A stretch of DNA of 64,000 nucleotides from Gordionus sp. m RMFG-2023. Lineage: Eukaryota; Nematomorpha; Gordioida; Chordodea; Parachordodidae. The notes beneath the pieces were generated by a model. It was not told the origin of the DNA, ran no database searches, and saw only the letters and a program-made list of their open reading frames with translations. Both the position numbers and the translations under genes were made by a program. Every line of letters starts with the position of its first letter. Positions within the stretch are counted from its first letter, which is position 1. The stretch is taken from the NCBI RefSeq assembly GCF_954871325.1, contig NC_088778.1, forward strand, positions 17,449,666 to 17,513,665, read 5' to 3'. Positions 38,201 to 43,590 of the stretch are shown here, piece by piece.

Positions 38201-40823
38201 AATCCCGGCCGCCGAAGGCCGATATTTTGCAGGCCTTTTTTTAGCAAATTTTTTATTTCCACCACAATTTTCATATTTCCCCAAAAAATACCAAATTTCT
38301 CCCGCAATTTGAAAATTTTGACCTGGCAACCCTGGTTCCAATTGCTGGAAACGTTCCTCCAACGAATTTCTTGCTTGATATAGTAATCCATTGAAAAATT
38401 CAATCTCATATTTTTTTTGAGGATCATGTATTAGCGTGTCATCTCCTTTGTAAGAAAATTTTTGAACTTTGCATCTACGAATTAATATTATTGAAGGTGC
38501 TCTTCTAAACTCATTTCCGATTCCTGCGCAAGCTCTTTTGCTAAGTCAATGGAATTCTGAAAGCCGTTCCCTTAAAGCGATCTAATAAAAATCTTGCCTA
38601 CTTTCTATAAGTATAATGACTTTTTCCAATTCAATATTCTCACTTTGCATCACCTTACTTATTAAATTCACCTGGGTTAATATATCAAAACAGATGACAA
38701 TACCAAAAATGGAAATTGTTTTTATTCTTTAGCCAATGAAATAGCTTTTGTGCAGCATTTTGGGTCATAATCTTTTCAGATACATCTATTAGTGCAGCGT
38801 AAATATCCCCAACCTGATTTCTAATGTTCTTTTTACTCTCCACCTAACAATCCCACTGTGTTTCAGGAAACGAGTTTAACATAAAATTATTTACATGATC
38901 CTTCAAAATTTGCCATTGCTTGAGTTGAAACAGAAAAGAGAACATATATTCATTTTATAAAAAAACATTTTGCAACTAATGATTTTCAAATACGTGTATT
39001 GAAAAAAGTTATTTATAATTTAATAATAAACAGTTAATTTGAATGTATAAAATTTTTTAAGAAAATTTTAAATTGTAAAGGTAATTGGAAGGTTTAAATT
39101 TTAACCTATATGAAATTATTGTTGATATGTAAATTTTAGTAGTATAAATAGTGAGATCGAAAATGTAATAATTCAAGAAAAAGAAAAGAGAAAGTTTTAT
39201 AATTTTTACTTTTATGTTATTTTAGAATGATTTTGATTAACTATATTATTTTAATAAATTAATTGGTCATCTCAATTTTGATCATAATAATAAATGTTTT
39301 AAACAATGATGATCGTGCCATGTCACCAAGTAGCAGATTTAAGCTGTGGTAATAAAATAATAATAAATACTAATTTAAAATATTATTTTATTTCACCCAA
39401 AAATAAGATGATTATTACTTTAATACAATGATTAATATAAATATGGTAAAGAAATCATTAAATTGACATCAAATTGCATACAACAGTAAAGTTGGCATAT
39501 ATAAAATAAAATAATGAATATTAATTAAAAATATAAAAATAGTATAATGAAAGAAAAACTTAATAATTAACAAGATCTATGAGAAAATGTTGAAAATTGA
39601 ACACTAATTATTTTTTAAGCTAAGTAATAAAGTATATATCTTTTGTCAAGAAATATTCTTTTGAAAATAAAGTATTTAGATATAAACATAAGTATTTTAT
39701 TAAAAATGTCAAAAAAAATAGAGTATAAGATACACATGAAATGTAGATACAAGTATTCACAATAGGACTAACTGGATTGACAAATTTCTGAAAAAATTAA
39801 GCTTTTAAAATAAATTTAAAAATTATTTTATGTTAAATTTTTGAGAAAGTATAAAATAAAAAAATTAACTTCTTGATAACAAAGTTACTTTGAATAAAAT
39901 ATTAATTGATAACTCTTTGATAAAATATTAATTACTTTGTAATTGAGCTTCTAGAAGTTCCATCAGCTGAACATGCAATGCTATATCTTATATTCTCATA
40001 ATTCACCATCAAGCAAGGAATAATTGAAAGGATATTCAATTTAATTCCAATAAATAAGGGCAAATTGATATAATTTAGCATTTGTTTTTTAAAATTCATA
40101 ATAAATATTATCTAATTAGTAATTAAATTTAGATCACAATATTAAAAAATTACCAATATTAGAAAATAATATATTATTGTAAGAAAATTTGATGCTGTAT
40201 AAATACCATAAAAAACTTTATCAAAATCATAATTATATGAATTTAATTTGCATGGGTAGCCACAGAAATCTATATCTTTATGCCATTTTTGGTACACGTT
40301 TGAATAAACTAATGGTGATAAGCAACTATGTGATTCACTACTGTTTTCAAAATTATACATTGAGCTCTAAAAAAAATTATAAAAAAATACATCAATTATT
40401 TTTTACTGGACATTGGTTTGATGACAAAGAGCAATTCAAAAAATAAGGGTTATAGTTTTTGAGAAGAAATCGGCATGAATACTTAATCAATCTACAATTA
40501 CTTACACTTAAAACTTGAATCTTATTATTTTTGCATAATGGATAAGCATAGGAGCACAGATAAAACTGAATATAAGGCCAGCACTTGGGGATTTTCTCTA
40601 ATACATTCCAATTTTGAATAGCGTATTCATTAGGAGTATTATTAACACTTCCTATAGAATTATATGGCATGAGATTTCCCAAACAAAAAACATTATTCTT
40701 CTCAAAACATAAAACATCAATTTCACATTTACTATTTAAATTTTCAAAGGAATAATGACTGATAATATCATATGATTCAATAGTTCTAAATAAAAGAAAC
40801 TTTATTAAATATAATGAAATCAT
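7675..40823 (-). CDS. smo: Smoothened homologue (Frizzled-class Hedgehog transducer), split gene
   Basis: Smoothened is a plasma/ciliary-membrane 7-TM protein that passes the Hedgehog signal from Patched to Gli/Ci factors. Nine exons were assembled by eye; they are listed separately. The order is signal-like start and cysteine-rich domain, linker with CGYPC, TM1-2, the CSADGTSR loop, TM3, TM4, TM5-6 with GICF, TM7 with TKILWNIW, an acidic segment and a long Asn-rich tail. Most junctions keep phase. The CRD motifs KCWPYIQFYLC and PLCKN, the extracellular ACSADGTSR (human VCRADGTMR) and LGICF (human SGICF) single out Smoothened from Frizzleds. The exons found give roughly 770 residues, near the 787 of human SMO. 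One exon after TM7 is missing from my model, exon 3 has an apparent 1-nt frameshift, and the exon 4 donor is not canonical. Introns of 40 nt coexist with transposon-filled ones up to about 13 kb. Confidence 0.88.
8491..8507 (+). repeat. Poly-G run
   Basis: AGGAGGGGGGGGGGGG-type run in the 281-bp last intron of Smoothened. Similar runs occur at 32.4, 43.9, 44.1, 48.3 and 50.8 kb, mostly in transposon ends. Confidence 0.8.
8570..8749 (-). CDS. smo: Smoothened tail exon (acidic segment)
   Basis: Acceptor TTTTAAAAAG|GTGATCC and donor CAATATG|GTAAAT bound a frame open throughout in phase 1: DPNNDSDCDYDEKDEF, then NCLLLYAENNSETQMINSWG and NQLQYLPSIPAYFDQY. Phase 1 joins it cleanly to the last exon (G+AT=Asp). 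Assignment to Smoothened rests on strand, position and phase rather than on sequence similarity, since tails of this family are poorly conserved. Confidence 0.65.
8800..9307. mobile_element. hAT-type MITE (CAGAGATGTACCGATA ends)
   Basis: Ends CAGAGATGTACCGATAC and TATCGGTGCATCTCTA are near-perfect inverted copies. The flanks AGTTTAAG and ACTTTATA are only a weak 8-bp match. It has no coding content. It lies in the Smoothened intron just upstream of the acidic-tail exon. Confidence 0.65.
9308..10153. other. Intronic DNA without recognised features
   Basis: A+T-rich, with degenerate hAT-end-like motifs (CCCGCCTGGCCCAAGC, GGCCCGACCC) near 9520-9630 but no paired ends. I see no exon or RNA gene. 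Confidence 0.5.
10154..10306. mobile_element. Short MITE (CAGTGGCATCACTA ends)
   Basis: CAGTGGCATCACTA at the left and TAGTGAAGCTACTG at the right are inverted near-copies and resemble the CAGTGGCGTCACTAG end of the hAT at 44071. No clear target duplication. It is probably a decayed deletion derivative. Confidence 0.5.
10445..11931 (+). mobile_element. hAT element (TAGACCTGTGC ends)
   Basis: TAGACCTGTGC at 10445 and GCACAGGTCTA ending at 11931, flanked by exact CATATTAT (10437-10444, 11932-11939). Subterminal regions are strikingly GC-rich (GCCGGCGCGCCGCC, GCGCCGGCTGCCG) against the A+T-rich host. The same family recurs, reversed and truncated, at 20745-21349. Confidence 0.9.
10745..11860 (+). 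pseudogene. hAT transposase remnant
   Basis: Blocks in three frames: TLKLNIPTRWHSILIILESI (about 11035-11095, the conserved RW-N/H-S region), FLSVLKGPTINLALLFIETH (11224-11285), DVLNFWRKKESELPNLSMLA (11710-11768) and then CIPATSTPSERVFSTAG in another frame. The last two are the hAT dimerisation domain. Several frame changes and an internal deletion make it inactive. Confidence 0.8.
12170..13320 (+). pseudogene. KIAA1586-like hAT transposase remnant
   Basis: The motifs match the hAT-derived family that includes vertebrate KIAA1586: FNTAYYLARANRHFVDLN around 12345-12400, a 'SDGVNVKTEKK' stretch near 12755 and the C-terminal block FISHFALIYDFLFELTNLS with LRLQARTTN (13130-13215). Frames change several times. 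No terminal repeats were found, so the limits are those of the coding matches. The left flank, 11940-12170, shows nothing further. Confidence 0.6.
13321..14012. other. Intronic A+T-rich DNA
   Basis: No open frame, repeat or paired end recognised. Confidence 0.5.
14013..14060. repeat. 15-bp inverted repeat (hairpin)
   Basis: CTTTACCCAGTCATC (14013-14027) and its exact reverse complement (14046-14060) flank an 18-nt spacer. The right arm is the first part of the LINE fragment, so this may be a small inverted duplication formed at LINE insertion. Confidence 0.85.
14046..14235 (+). mobile_element. LINE 3' fragment (end of reverse transcriptase ORF)
   Basis: Translation gives DDWVKICTLMKVGGSRPKGT and, after a one-base frame change, PKMPWTNVIAADMRNI with ILTNIDANDSQK and KRKIRGKTGLLG. 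This is the stereotyped C-terminal end of non-LTR retrotransposon ORF2 (DWVK-x(n)-G-x-RP-x-G-RPK-x-x-W ... ADMR). One frameshift and one stop are visible. The copy is 5'-truncated to about 190 bp, normal for dead LINEs. Confidence 0.75.
14236..15610. other. Intronic A+T-rich DNA with one transposon end
   Basis: Nothing coding. Around 15135-15222 a GC-richer patch (GGGTTGGGTGGGCGGGTTAA ... TTACAGATCTCTA) looks like one end of a hAT-like MITE (compare TAGAGATCTGCAGGCCCG at 31252), but no partner end was found. Confidence 0.45.
16080..17315 (+). pseudogene. ZMYM-type hAT transposase remnant
   Basis: Recognisable parts: EEFHILYVIVESKAELYVFN around 16365-16425, IATLPISKLMRE near 16820-16855 (the ATLPVST-x-x-ERSFS region), then after an insert NDLDLLNIHRHLTPSKDR at 17255-17310, the usual C-terminal end. 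Frames shift several times and many stops are present. Dead. Confidence 0.75.
16898..17222. mobile_element. GC-rich MITE-like insert in the hAT
   Basis: CAGGGCACGACACGA at the left and GCCTGCAACGCTCTG at the right are weak inverted copies. The body alternates T/A homopolymers with CCCGGCCCGGG-type palindromes (17125-17210). It splits the host hAT's C-terminal coding block, confirming insertion. Exact limits and target duplication are unclear. Confidence 0.55.
17811..19370 (+). mobile_element. Ty3/gypsy-like pol fossil
   Basis: Reverse transcriptase (RLPFGIYRIL, then YLDDIIIT), the connection region (VLGHNISKNGIKTT), RNase H (IIFATDASAKGIG near 18350) and an integrase zinc region (DMLHIRHTGMVKMKM ... 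CRECQEH near 18945-19070) follow one another on the plus strand. No LTRs were seen. Old, with many breaks (well over ten). Confidence 0.75.
19371..19870. other. Intronic A+T-rich DNA
   Basis: No feature recognised. Confidence 0.5.
19870..20740 (+). mobile_element. Gag-like retroelement fossil with two CCHC knuckles
   Basis: Two zinc knuckles, CHRCGFLGHIK-x-NC near 20435 and CFRCEEMGHIAMKC near 20620, follow a Lys/Ser-rich stretch. Such tandem knuckles are typical of retroelement Gag. Family not determined. A handful of breaks; no LTR seen. It ends where a truncated hAT begins. Confidence 0.6.
20745..21349 (-). mobile_element. Truncated hAT copy, family of the 10.4-kb element
   Basis: Read on the minus strand it starts TAGGCCTGTGCGCCGG at 21349 and follows the 10445 element through CGCCGAAAACGCC, TTTTCATATCGGC, AATTCCAAAAGTTACC and the weak coding part up to about 20745. 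The rest of the element is missing. It lies about 140 bp downstream of Smoothened exon 7. Confidence 0.8.
21487..21663 (-). CDS. smo: Smoothened exon 7: third outer loop and TM7
   Basis: The acceptor AAATATAG|G supplies the base needed by exon 6, giving NYLWCQIYTK, parallel to DYVLCQANVT of SMO. Then come NYPGLNECKLKYLD (the second conserved Cys) and TM7 RTFYILACTLVFIYRN, ending LVGTKILWNIW like VWTKATLLIW. The donor ACATATG|GTTAAT leaves phase 2. The following exon, carrying the start of the cytoplasmic tail, was not found. Confidence 0.88.
21664..22123. other. Smoothened intron 6, segment before the hAT pair
   Basis: A+T-rich, no feature beyond the target duplication ATGTCAAT at 22116-22123. 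Confidence 0.5.
22408..27826 (+). CDS. hAT transposase (outer element), three exons, split by insertion
   Basis: ATG at 22408. A BED-type zinc finger comes first (W-x-x-Y, CNHCKSIIKCKGKTTS, H-x(5)-C/H near residues 31-75). The RNase H core follows: INFSSDIWTSPTQVPFLGLT, ITLNNATNNKT, IRCFAHVINLI and CEIRWNSTYQMIERG. The C-terminal dimerisation part is ARDYLSIQGTSTACERLFSV (about 27670-27730). Two introns keep the frame: 23482-23534 (53 nt, AGAG|GTAAAC ... ATACAG|GAGG) and 23890-23936 (47 nt, ACAG|GTATTT ... TATAAG|ATGC). The third exon is cut at 24030 by the inner hAT and resumes at 27574 in frame. One TAA lies in the C-terminal part (27745). Otherwise intact for about 570 residues. Confidence 0.88.
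24031..27565 (+). mobile_element. hAT element (CAGGGTTTCGAACCG ends), nested
   Basis: CAGGGTTTCGAACCG at 24031 and CGGTTCGAAACCCTG ending 27565, flanked by exact TGTGAAAT (24023-24030, 27566-27573). Length 3,535 bp. Multiple AACCGAACCGTTATA motifs fill both subterminal regions, as expected for transposase binding sites of hAT elements. It inserted into the third transposase exon of the outer hAT. 24180-25230 is non-coding leader with nothing else visible. Confidence 0.95.
25233..27166 (+). CDS. hAT transposase (inner element), nearly intact
   Basis: ATG 25233 opens MVREKSNPVRSYFKLD with a BED finger CKLENCGKVLTGDHAANLER-H-x(4)-H. After an A-rich run near 25400-25410 the homologous frame is shifted by one base and continues ITKNANNHNTIQNAFTKTN. 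The core includes SILGINIQFIDNGE, YKITTDNAANMIKLI, an acidic loop (DEEDDEDDILND), MLMGIRCASHTFQLAINDC, DCCTRWNSIYLMLERLLELK and CSAIYLDPRYNVF. One TGA follows at 26675, then LAVPATQVSVERAFSSLKFI and the dimerisation end LVIRSNSLFK. One frameshift and one stop: dead but young. Copies or relatives occur at 3.2 kb and 36.2 kb. Confidence 0.9.
28144..28457 (-). CDS. smo: Smoothened exon 6: TM5 and TM6
   Basis: The acceptor is TTTTAATATTAG|ATTG and the donor CTTTG|GTAAGT is near consensus. It reads IVGSYRLGICFLN, then TM5 (FDLFILVPIFIISLLGLYI), an inner loop, and TM6 (FYFWLICSIIIIICYF) followed by ENSWHENNFDNYLW. The GICF and the W-x(4)-F-x-x-Y-L pattern match SMO (GICFVG; EWERSFRDYVLC). It ends in phase 2, completing Trp with exon 7. 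Confidence 0.9.
28458..30050. repeat. Smoothened intron 5 with local duplications
   Basis: A 49-bp tandem duplication containing AAAATGTAAGCAAGTGACAT spans 29058-29155. A longer diverged repeat pairs 28900-29060 with 29430-29630, sharing CCAGACCCCTG, a GAGRTGTGA motif, GCCTATCACT and CATGT(C/T)RCA. No terminal repeats or coding content were found, so the family is unknown. Confidence 0.55.
30051..31104. mobile_element. hAT deletion derivative (TAGTGCTGTAA ends)
   Basis: TAGTGCTGTAAAGTCACGTC at the left and a TAGTGCTAAACATTAC end (reversed) at 31104, flanked by exact ATTATAAT (30043-30050, 31105-31112). Subterminal parts share TAACGGTAAT and CGAGTAACG-like motifs. The middle (30580-30720, plus strand) encodes a PVITRWNSFYN fragment of hAT transposase. 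Most of the coding region is deleted. It lies in Smoothened intron 5. Confidence 0.88.
31732..31818 (-). CDS. smo: Smoothened exon 5: TM4
   Basis: A 29-codon exon between acceptor CATCTCTTTTTAG and donor CACAA|GTTTGC, phase 0 on both sides. KNKSYLLTIHCIAWGIPLVL matches KTSYFHLLTWSLPFVL of SMO with the Trp and Pro in register, and ends AFSQ, continuing into IVGSYRLGICF of exon 6. It is separated from exon 4 by about 7.8 kb filled with hAT elements. Confidence 0.85.
31819..32780. other. Smoothened intron 4, part
   Basis: A minus-strand frame at 32487-32750 is hydrophobic (CCHLFFGLLGYFSLYTVVV), and a strong donor-like ATGAT|GTAAGT lies at about 32485. However, no frame is open from a good acceptor to that donor, and TM4 is already supplied by exon 5. 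A (GT)n and poly-G tract sits at 32407-32431. No gene called. Confidence 0.4.
32780..33165. repeat. Fold-back repeat
   Basis: AAATTTGAAATTAATATTA...TAAACACT-A-GTATTTAAGTTGAG on the left (32848-32905) returns as its reverse complement at 33030-33092. Outer parts sharing ATCGCTAAA extend the pairing to about 32790 and 33160. A palindromic MITE of undetermined family; no target duplication was found. Confidence 0.7.
34301..35340 (+). pseudogene. hAT transposase remnant (left arm)
   Basis: Blocks: INCISAFCADNTSVNFVKNQ with LIPIGCIYHLLHF (34310-34440), DFEIIMMKCFNEAIDRILKF with YKPLKKYFLNKDF and CPKILKNFFEYETAKAYLGL (34476-34640), VSHVGNLLHAVNIQLQSELY, then frame changes to FLNEADIFIKTILEYLQSKF and further degraded sequence. 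This matches the CADN-x-x-VNFG / GC-x-x-H-x-LHN type of hAT transposase linked to ZMYM/SCAND3 proteins. Several frame changes; dead. Confidence 0.75.
35581..37002 (-). mobile_element. hAT deletion derivative (CAGGGATGTGAACCC ends)
   Basis: CAGGGATGTGAACCC at 35581 and GGGTTCACATACCTG ending 37002, flanked by exact ATTTTTAA (35573-35580, 37003-37010). GGGTCCGGGTTC motifs repeat near both ends. Inserted in the right arm of the inverted-duplicate hAT. Confidence 0.93.
35800..36618 (-). pseudogene. hAT transposase C-terminal half
   Basis: Open for 148 residues (36172-36618): MLERLLSLKDFCNDFI, LVPLKITTLRVQAEQLCLSD-FYGIW and YASIYLDPRYQVLLSSEQK, closely resembling the 24-kb hAT. Further left on the same strand VIAVPATQV and VSVERGFSSLTNLRG encode the dimerisation region, separated by about 40 nt that may be an intron. 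The N-terminal half is deleted. Confidence 0.85.
38961..39637. other. Smoothened intron 4, exon-proximal part
   Basis: About 38985-39050 matches a stretch of the 5.6-7.3 kb retroelement fossil (AAAAAAGTTATTTATAATTT, then CAGTTAATTTGAAT). Otherwise nothing. Confidence 0.5.
39638..39767 (-). CDS. smo: Smoothened exon 4: TM3 and inner loop 2
   Basis: The acceptor CCAGTTAG|T fits the phase-2 donor of exon 3 (AA+T). It reads NPIVNTCIYISC, then VSYTLFFLTFLIKYL, the TM3 with the conserved outer cysteine (ETLSCVIIF in SMO), followed by NTLFSKEYFLTKD. The next exon needs a phase-0 boundary, which falls after GAT at 39638. There the intron would start ATATACTTT rather than GT. The left end is therefore provisional. 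Confidence 0.65.
39936..40113 (-). CDS. smo: Smoothened exon 3: end of TM1, TM2, first outer loop (frameshifted)
   Basis: It follows a 40-nt intron. It opens IIFIMNF, then after an A6 run the homologous frame is displaced by one base: LNYINLPLFIGIKL (TM2), IIPCLMVNYENIRYSIACSA and DGTSRSSIT. The last part matches EIVCRADGTMR of SMO residue for residue around the conserved Cys-x-Ala-Asp-Gly. As printed, the upstream frame stops right after the A run. One additional A would restore the alignment, so this is either an assembly error in a homopolymer or a real lesion. The donor is ACAAA|GTAATT, phase 2. Confidence 0.75.
40154..40366 (-). CDS. smo: Smoothened exon 2: linker and start of TM1
   Basis: It follows a 40-nt intron (40367-40406, GT...TTTTTTTTAG) in phase 0 and encodes 71 residues. 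SCLSPLVYSNVYQKWHKDID then FCGYPC match [20 protein letters not shown] then CGIQC of SMO, including the disulphide cysteines. ASNFLTIIYYFLIL is the first half of TM1. The donor is ATATTG|GTAATT. Confidence 0.9.
40407..40823 (-). CDS. smo: Smoothened exon 1: start and cysteine-rich domain
   Basis: The frame opens with ATG at 40823 (MISLYLIKFLLF, a plausible short signal peptide) and runs 139 codons to the donor TGTCCA|GTAAAA. The CRD shows the Smoothened spacing: CLGNLMPYN, KCWPYIQFYLCSYAYPLC, then NCRLIKYSC, FLNC and QC, matching CLGSVLPY, RCWAVIQPLLCAVYMPKC, LCQATRGPC and FLRC of vertebrate SMO. An alternative is that TTTCTTTTATTTAG at about 40785 is a splice acceptor and the true start lies further upstream. 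The domain assignment does not depend on that choice. Confidence 0.9.
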
Positions 40824-40974
40824 TCATTTATATTGCAAAACACAGCCTGAAATTTTAGGTTTTAAAAAATATTTTTAAAAAGGCAAGTAAGCTAAAATTG
40901 TCAAAATGACGGCTCTAAGTTGGAGTAGGAGGCCAATGACATATAATATAGACTGTCAATTAATGGATTTGAAG
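40824..40974 (-). promoter_or_regulatory. Region directly upstream of Smoothened exon 1
   Basis: No TATA box stands out. AAAATTTCAG|GCTGTG about 30 nt upstream of the ATG resembles a splice acceptor, which would fit a 5' UTR intron or a trans-spliced leader. This is inference only. Confidence 0.3.
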
Positions 40975-41193
40975 TAGTGTTGTTACGGCTCGTTTAGAGC
41001 CGATTTTAAAAAAGTCTAACTCAATATTTTAGCAATAAAAATATTGCTTAAGCCTCGAGTTCGTTAATTGATGTCTAAACCTTTGTGCCATCTATGATGA
41101 GAAAAATCTTTAGGCTTACGTAATATTATTCTGGATAAATATTGAGTAAACCGTTTTTAAAATCGGCTCAAATCGAGCCGTCTAACAACACTA
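40975..41193. mobile_element. hAT-type MITE (TAGTGTTGTTA ends), 219 bp
   Basis: TAGTGTTGTTACGGCTCG at the left, CTAACAACACTA at 41193, flanked by exact ATTTGAAG (40967-40974, 41194-41201). GAGCCGATTTTAAAAA and its partner GGCTCAAATCGAGCCG form the inner inverted repeat. Same family as the elements at 1662 and 51453. It lies about 150 bp upstream of the Smoothened start codon. Confidence 0.92.
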
Positions 41194-41400
41194 ATTTGAA
41201 GTGGCATAAATTGAAGTGACTGGTTATCATTTTTAGTATGTATTTATCAAAGAATATATGATATTTTCATAATTTTCAGATATATTTTTATTATGTTTTC
41301 TGCAAAAGGGTGTTGTTTAATAATTAGTTAAAGTTAGAATAAATACTTTTTATAATAAGAATATTATATTTTCTGCTCGTTATATTTGGATATTATTTAA

Positions 41401-43153
41401 CCCTTCAATACTCCGGTGAAAAAATGACGTTAGTTCTCGAATGGGGTTTAATAGACCCCAATTTCAAATGTATATATCTCCAGTTATATTATTTATTTTC
41501 ATTTGATATTGGATATAAGATAGATCTAACCTTAAGCTTGATAAAATAATTAAATAGTTTTATTTCTTAAACCTAGATTAAAGATGATAAGAATGATTAT
41601 AATTTGTGCCAAAATTTTTTAAAAAAAAACTTTTTTTAAATTTCAAATATAAAATTAAAAAAATAACTTATCCATCATATAATCACGATAATTCATAATA
41701 TGGATCTTTATTCTTCAATATAAAAAAATATTACACTAATACATTTAAATATAAAAAAAATATAGAACATTGAAATATGCTAAATTTGACATGCAAAACA
41801 TTTATTACATAAAATATTAATGTGTTCCAAACATAAATTTATTTTACATATTTGACAAAAATATTTTGTTTTTTTTTTATAAGGAGTATAGTTTTATGCC
41901 ATATTTTGATGGTTTATTTGGCATGTATTGCTTGAATGGGCATTTACCACGAAATGCTGGAAGCATTTCATCTAGGGTTGCATATGATATTGTATAAGAT
42001 CTGTAACAGTTATCAACAAATTCTCGAAAAATATTTCTAATGTGAGTTGCTTTGTCTACCATTTTCTCTCTTCTCTTGTTAATATGTTATCAAATCTTAT
42101 TGTATAAATTAGAAATCTGAATCTTTTCAGTGATTGTTGCTCTAAATATCTCAATTCCAAACCCATCCGATTTCCATAAATCTGACATATTTTGATGAAT
42201 TGATTTGAAAATTTCAGCTAAATAAAGAATTCCCAATAATGCCTTGAATTCTATTATTTCCACCTCTTTAGTAGAACTTTCATATTGATCAGTGTAGTTT
42301 TTACTTATAATTTTATTTTTTTCATTTGTGATAAATAATTTATTCAGTCATTTTTGGTGATATGAACAAATCAAAAAAAATTTCTGGGGTGTCAGCTTCT
42401 TTTCTATATTCTTTTACTCCTGTCATATGAAAAATTAAATTTTGTTGACGTGTTCTTACTCTTTGATTTACAATCCTTTTTCCATTGAGTCACCTTATTT
42501 TTAGCTAATTTTACAGAGAAATAAATATGATAAATAATTCCATATTTACCTAAATAATATTTAAGTTTATTGTCTGTTTCAACTAGCATATCTTCTTCTT
42601 CATCTAATTCAGATTGTGTATCATGATCACTATCAAAATAGAATCTTCTTCCTCACTAACAATTTCAAATAAAATGATATTACATATCTTAAATAATTTT
42701 TTATTTACTATCAGAATCTGCAAAAATCATAGTATATGATAAAAATAATTTGAAAAATGAGCCAGATGGTGTAATAAAAAGAAAATAACTCCACCAAAAA
42801 AAATGTTTAAGTTTTCTTTTTCATATATCTCAATCAAAATAAAAGATATTTAAATTTTGTTTTAATATATATTATAATATAGTAGTATATATTTTTAATT
42901 TTAAAAATTTTTAAAAAGAAATTTCTTAAAAAATTACAAATTTACTCTGATGGAGTCTCACAAACCCCAATCAGTCACAAAATGCTTATATCTTTAAAAA
43001 TACTCAACCGAAATATATGAAACTTTGAATATAGATTCTAAGATATATTTGATGATGCTACTGAAGAATCCAGATCTTAATATTTAACCGTTTTTATGTA
43101 ATATCATTTCTAGCATGTCTGGGGTTTTATATACCCCAACAGAGTATTGAAGT
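41401..43153 (-). mobile_element. piggyBac element, defective
   Basis: TTAA (41397-41400) precedes CCCTTCAATACTC, and GAGTATTGAAGT is followed by TTAA (43154-43157): the TTAA target and CCC-type end expected of piggyBac. Inner subterminal GGGGTTTAATAGACCCC and GGGGTTTTATATACCCC are palindromic partners near the two ends. Confidence 0.88.
41830..42660 (-). pseudogene. piggyBac transposase fragment
   Basis: Minus strand 41877-42062: ATLDEMLPAFRGKCPFKQYM and PNKPSKYGIKLYSL match the DDE core around the second catalytic Asp (DE-x-x-x-x-FRGR-x-x-FKQYMP-x-KP-x-KYGIK). Just downstream FCQICKINLCLEH (about 41830-41865) is a cysteine-rich end. Upstream frames (to 42660) are broken and the third catalytic region is missing. 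Inactive. Confidence 0.82.
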
Positions 43154-43590
43154 TTAAGATTTTATATAGAAATATAAAATAAATCTTTATAATAATAAGA
43201 ATATAATTCAAAATTTTTTGTCCTTTATTAAAATTTCCAGAAAAGAGGATATATTGTTTTCTTTATAACTTAATGAATATCATTAAGATTTCTCAAATTT
43301 ATTTAGACTAATCAAGTTAAATTAAAGTGAACATTTTTTATAAGAATACAATTCATTTTCTATTTATATATTCAATAACAAAAATCAAAGTGAGGAAAGA
43401 TTTATTATATAATATTAAAATGACTTATATTTTCATTTATATTTCTAATTACTAAATGATTTACCTATCATAAAGTATAATATCAGAATTATCAATTTAT
43501 CCTGTTATCTAGTAAAATACTTGTCATTTTGAATTAAATATTTTTTATGTGATTTGAAATTTGTTATAAATATAATATTTTTATATTTTA

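Larger units (their letters stand above)
33664..38334. mobile_element. Inverted-duplicate hAT element (CAGGGTTG ends)
   Basis: CAGGGTTGTCATGTC at 33664 and GACCTGGCAACCCTG ending 38334, flanked by exact GTTCCAAT (33656-33663, 38335-38342). The left arm (33664 to about 35450) carries transposase on the plus strand. The right arm (about 35463-38334, after removal of the inner hAT at 35581-37002) carries a diverged copy of the same region on the minus strand. For example, AAATGCAACTACAGTTGCGG-type sequence occurs at 34030 and, reversed, at 37720. The whole therefore forms a long imperfect palindrome bounded by one target duplication. Confidence 0.88.
33400..38960 (-). pseudogene. ZMYM-type hAT transposase remnant, split by an insertion
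   Basis: Right part (38345-38960, minus): FLFQLKQWQILKDHVNNFML, VESKKNIRNQVGDIYAALID and VSEKIMTQNAAQKLF match the core of ZMYM-linked hAT proteins. Left part (about 33545-33655): FKNYFGFLFNTPELINALER. The two parts meet exactly at the GTTCCAAT duplication of the 33664-38334 element. Frames change and stops are frequent. Ends not recognised. Confidence 0.75.
41300..43590. repeat. Dispersed repeat carrying the piggyBac insertion
   Basis: 43190-43585 is an inverted copy of 51975-52345 (shared TTTCAAATCACAT, TTTGATTTTTGTTATTGAAT, CTTGATTAGTCTAAATAAAT). The short left part, 41330-41396 (TTCTGCTCGTTATAT), belongs to the same repeat, so the piggyBac element split one copy. Family unknown. Confidence 0.6.
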
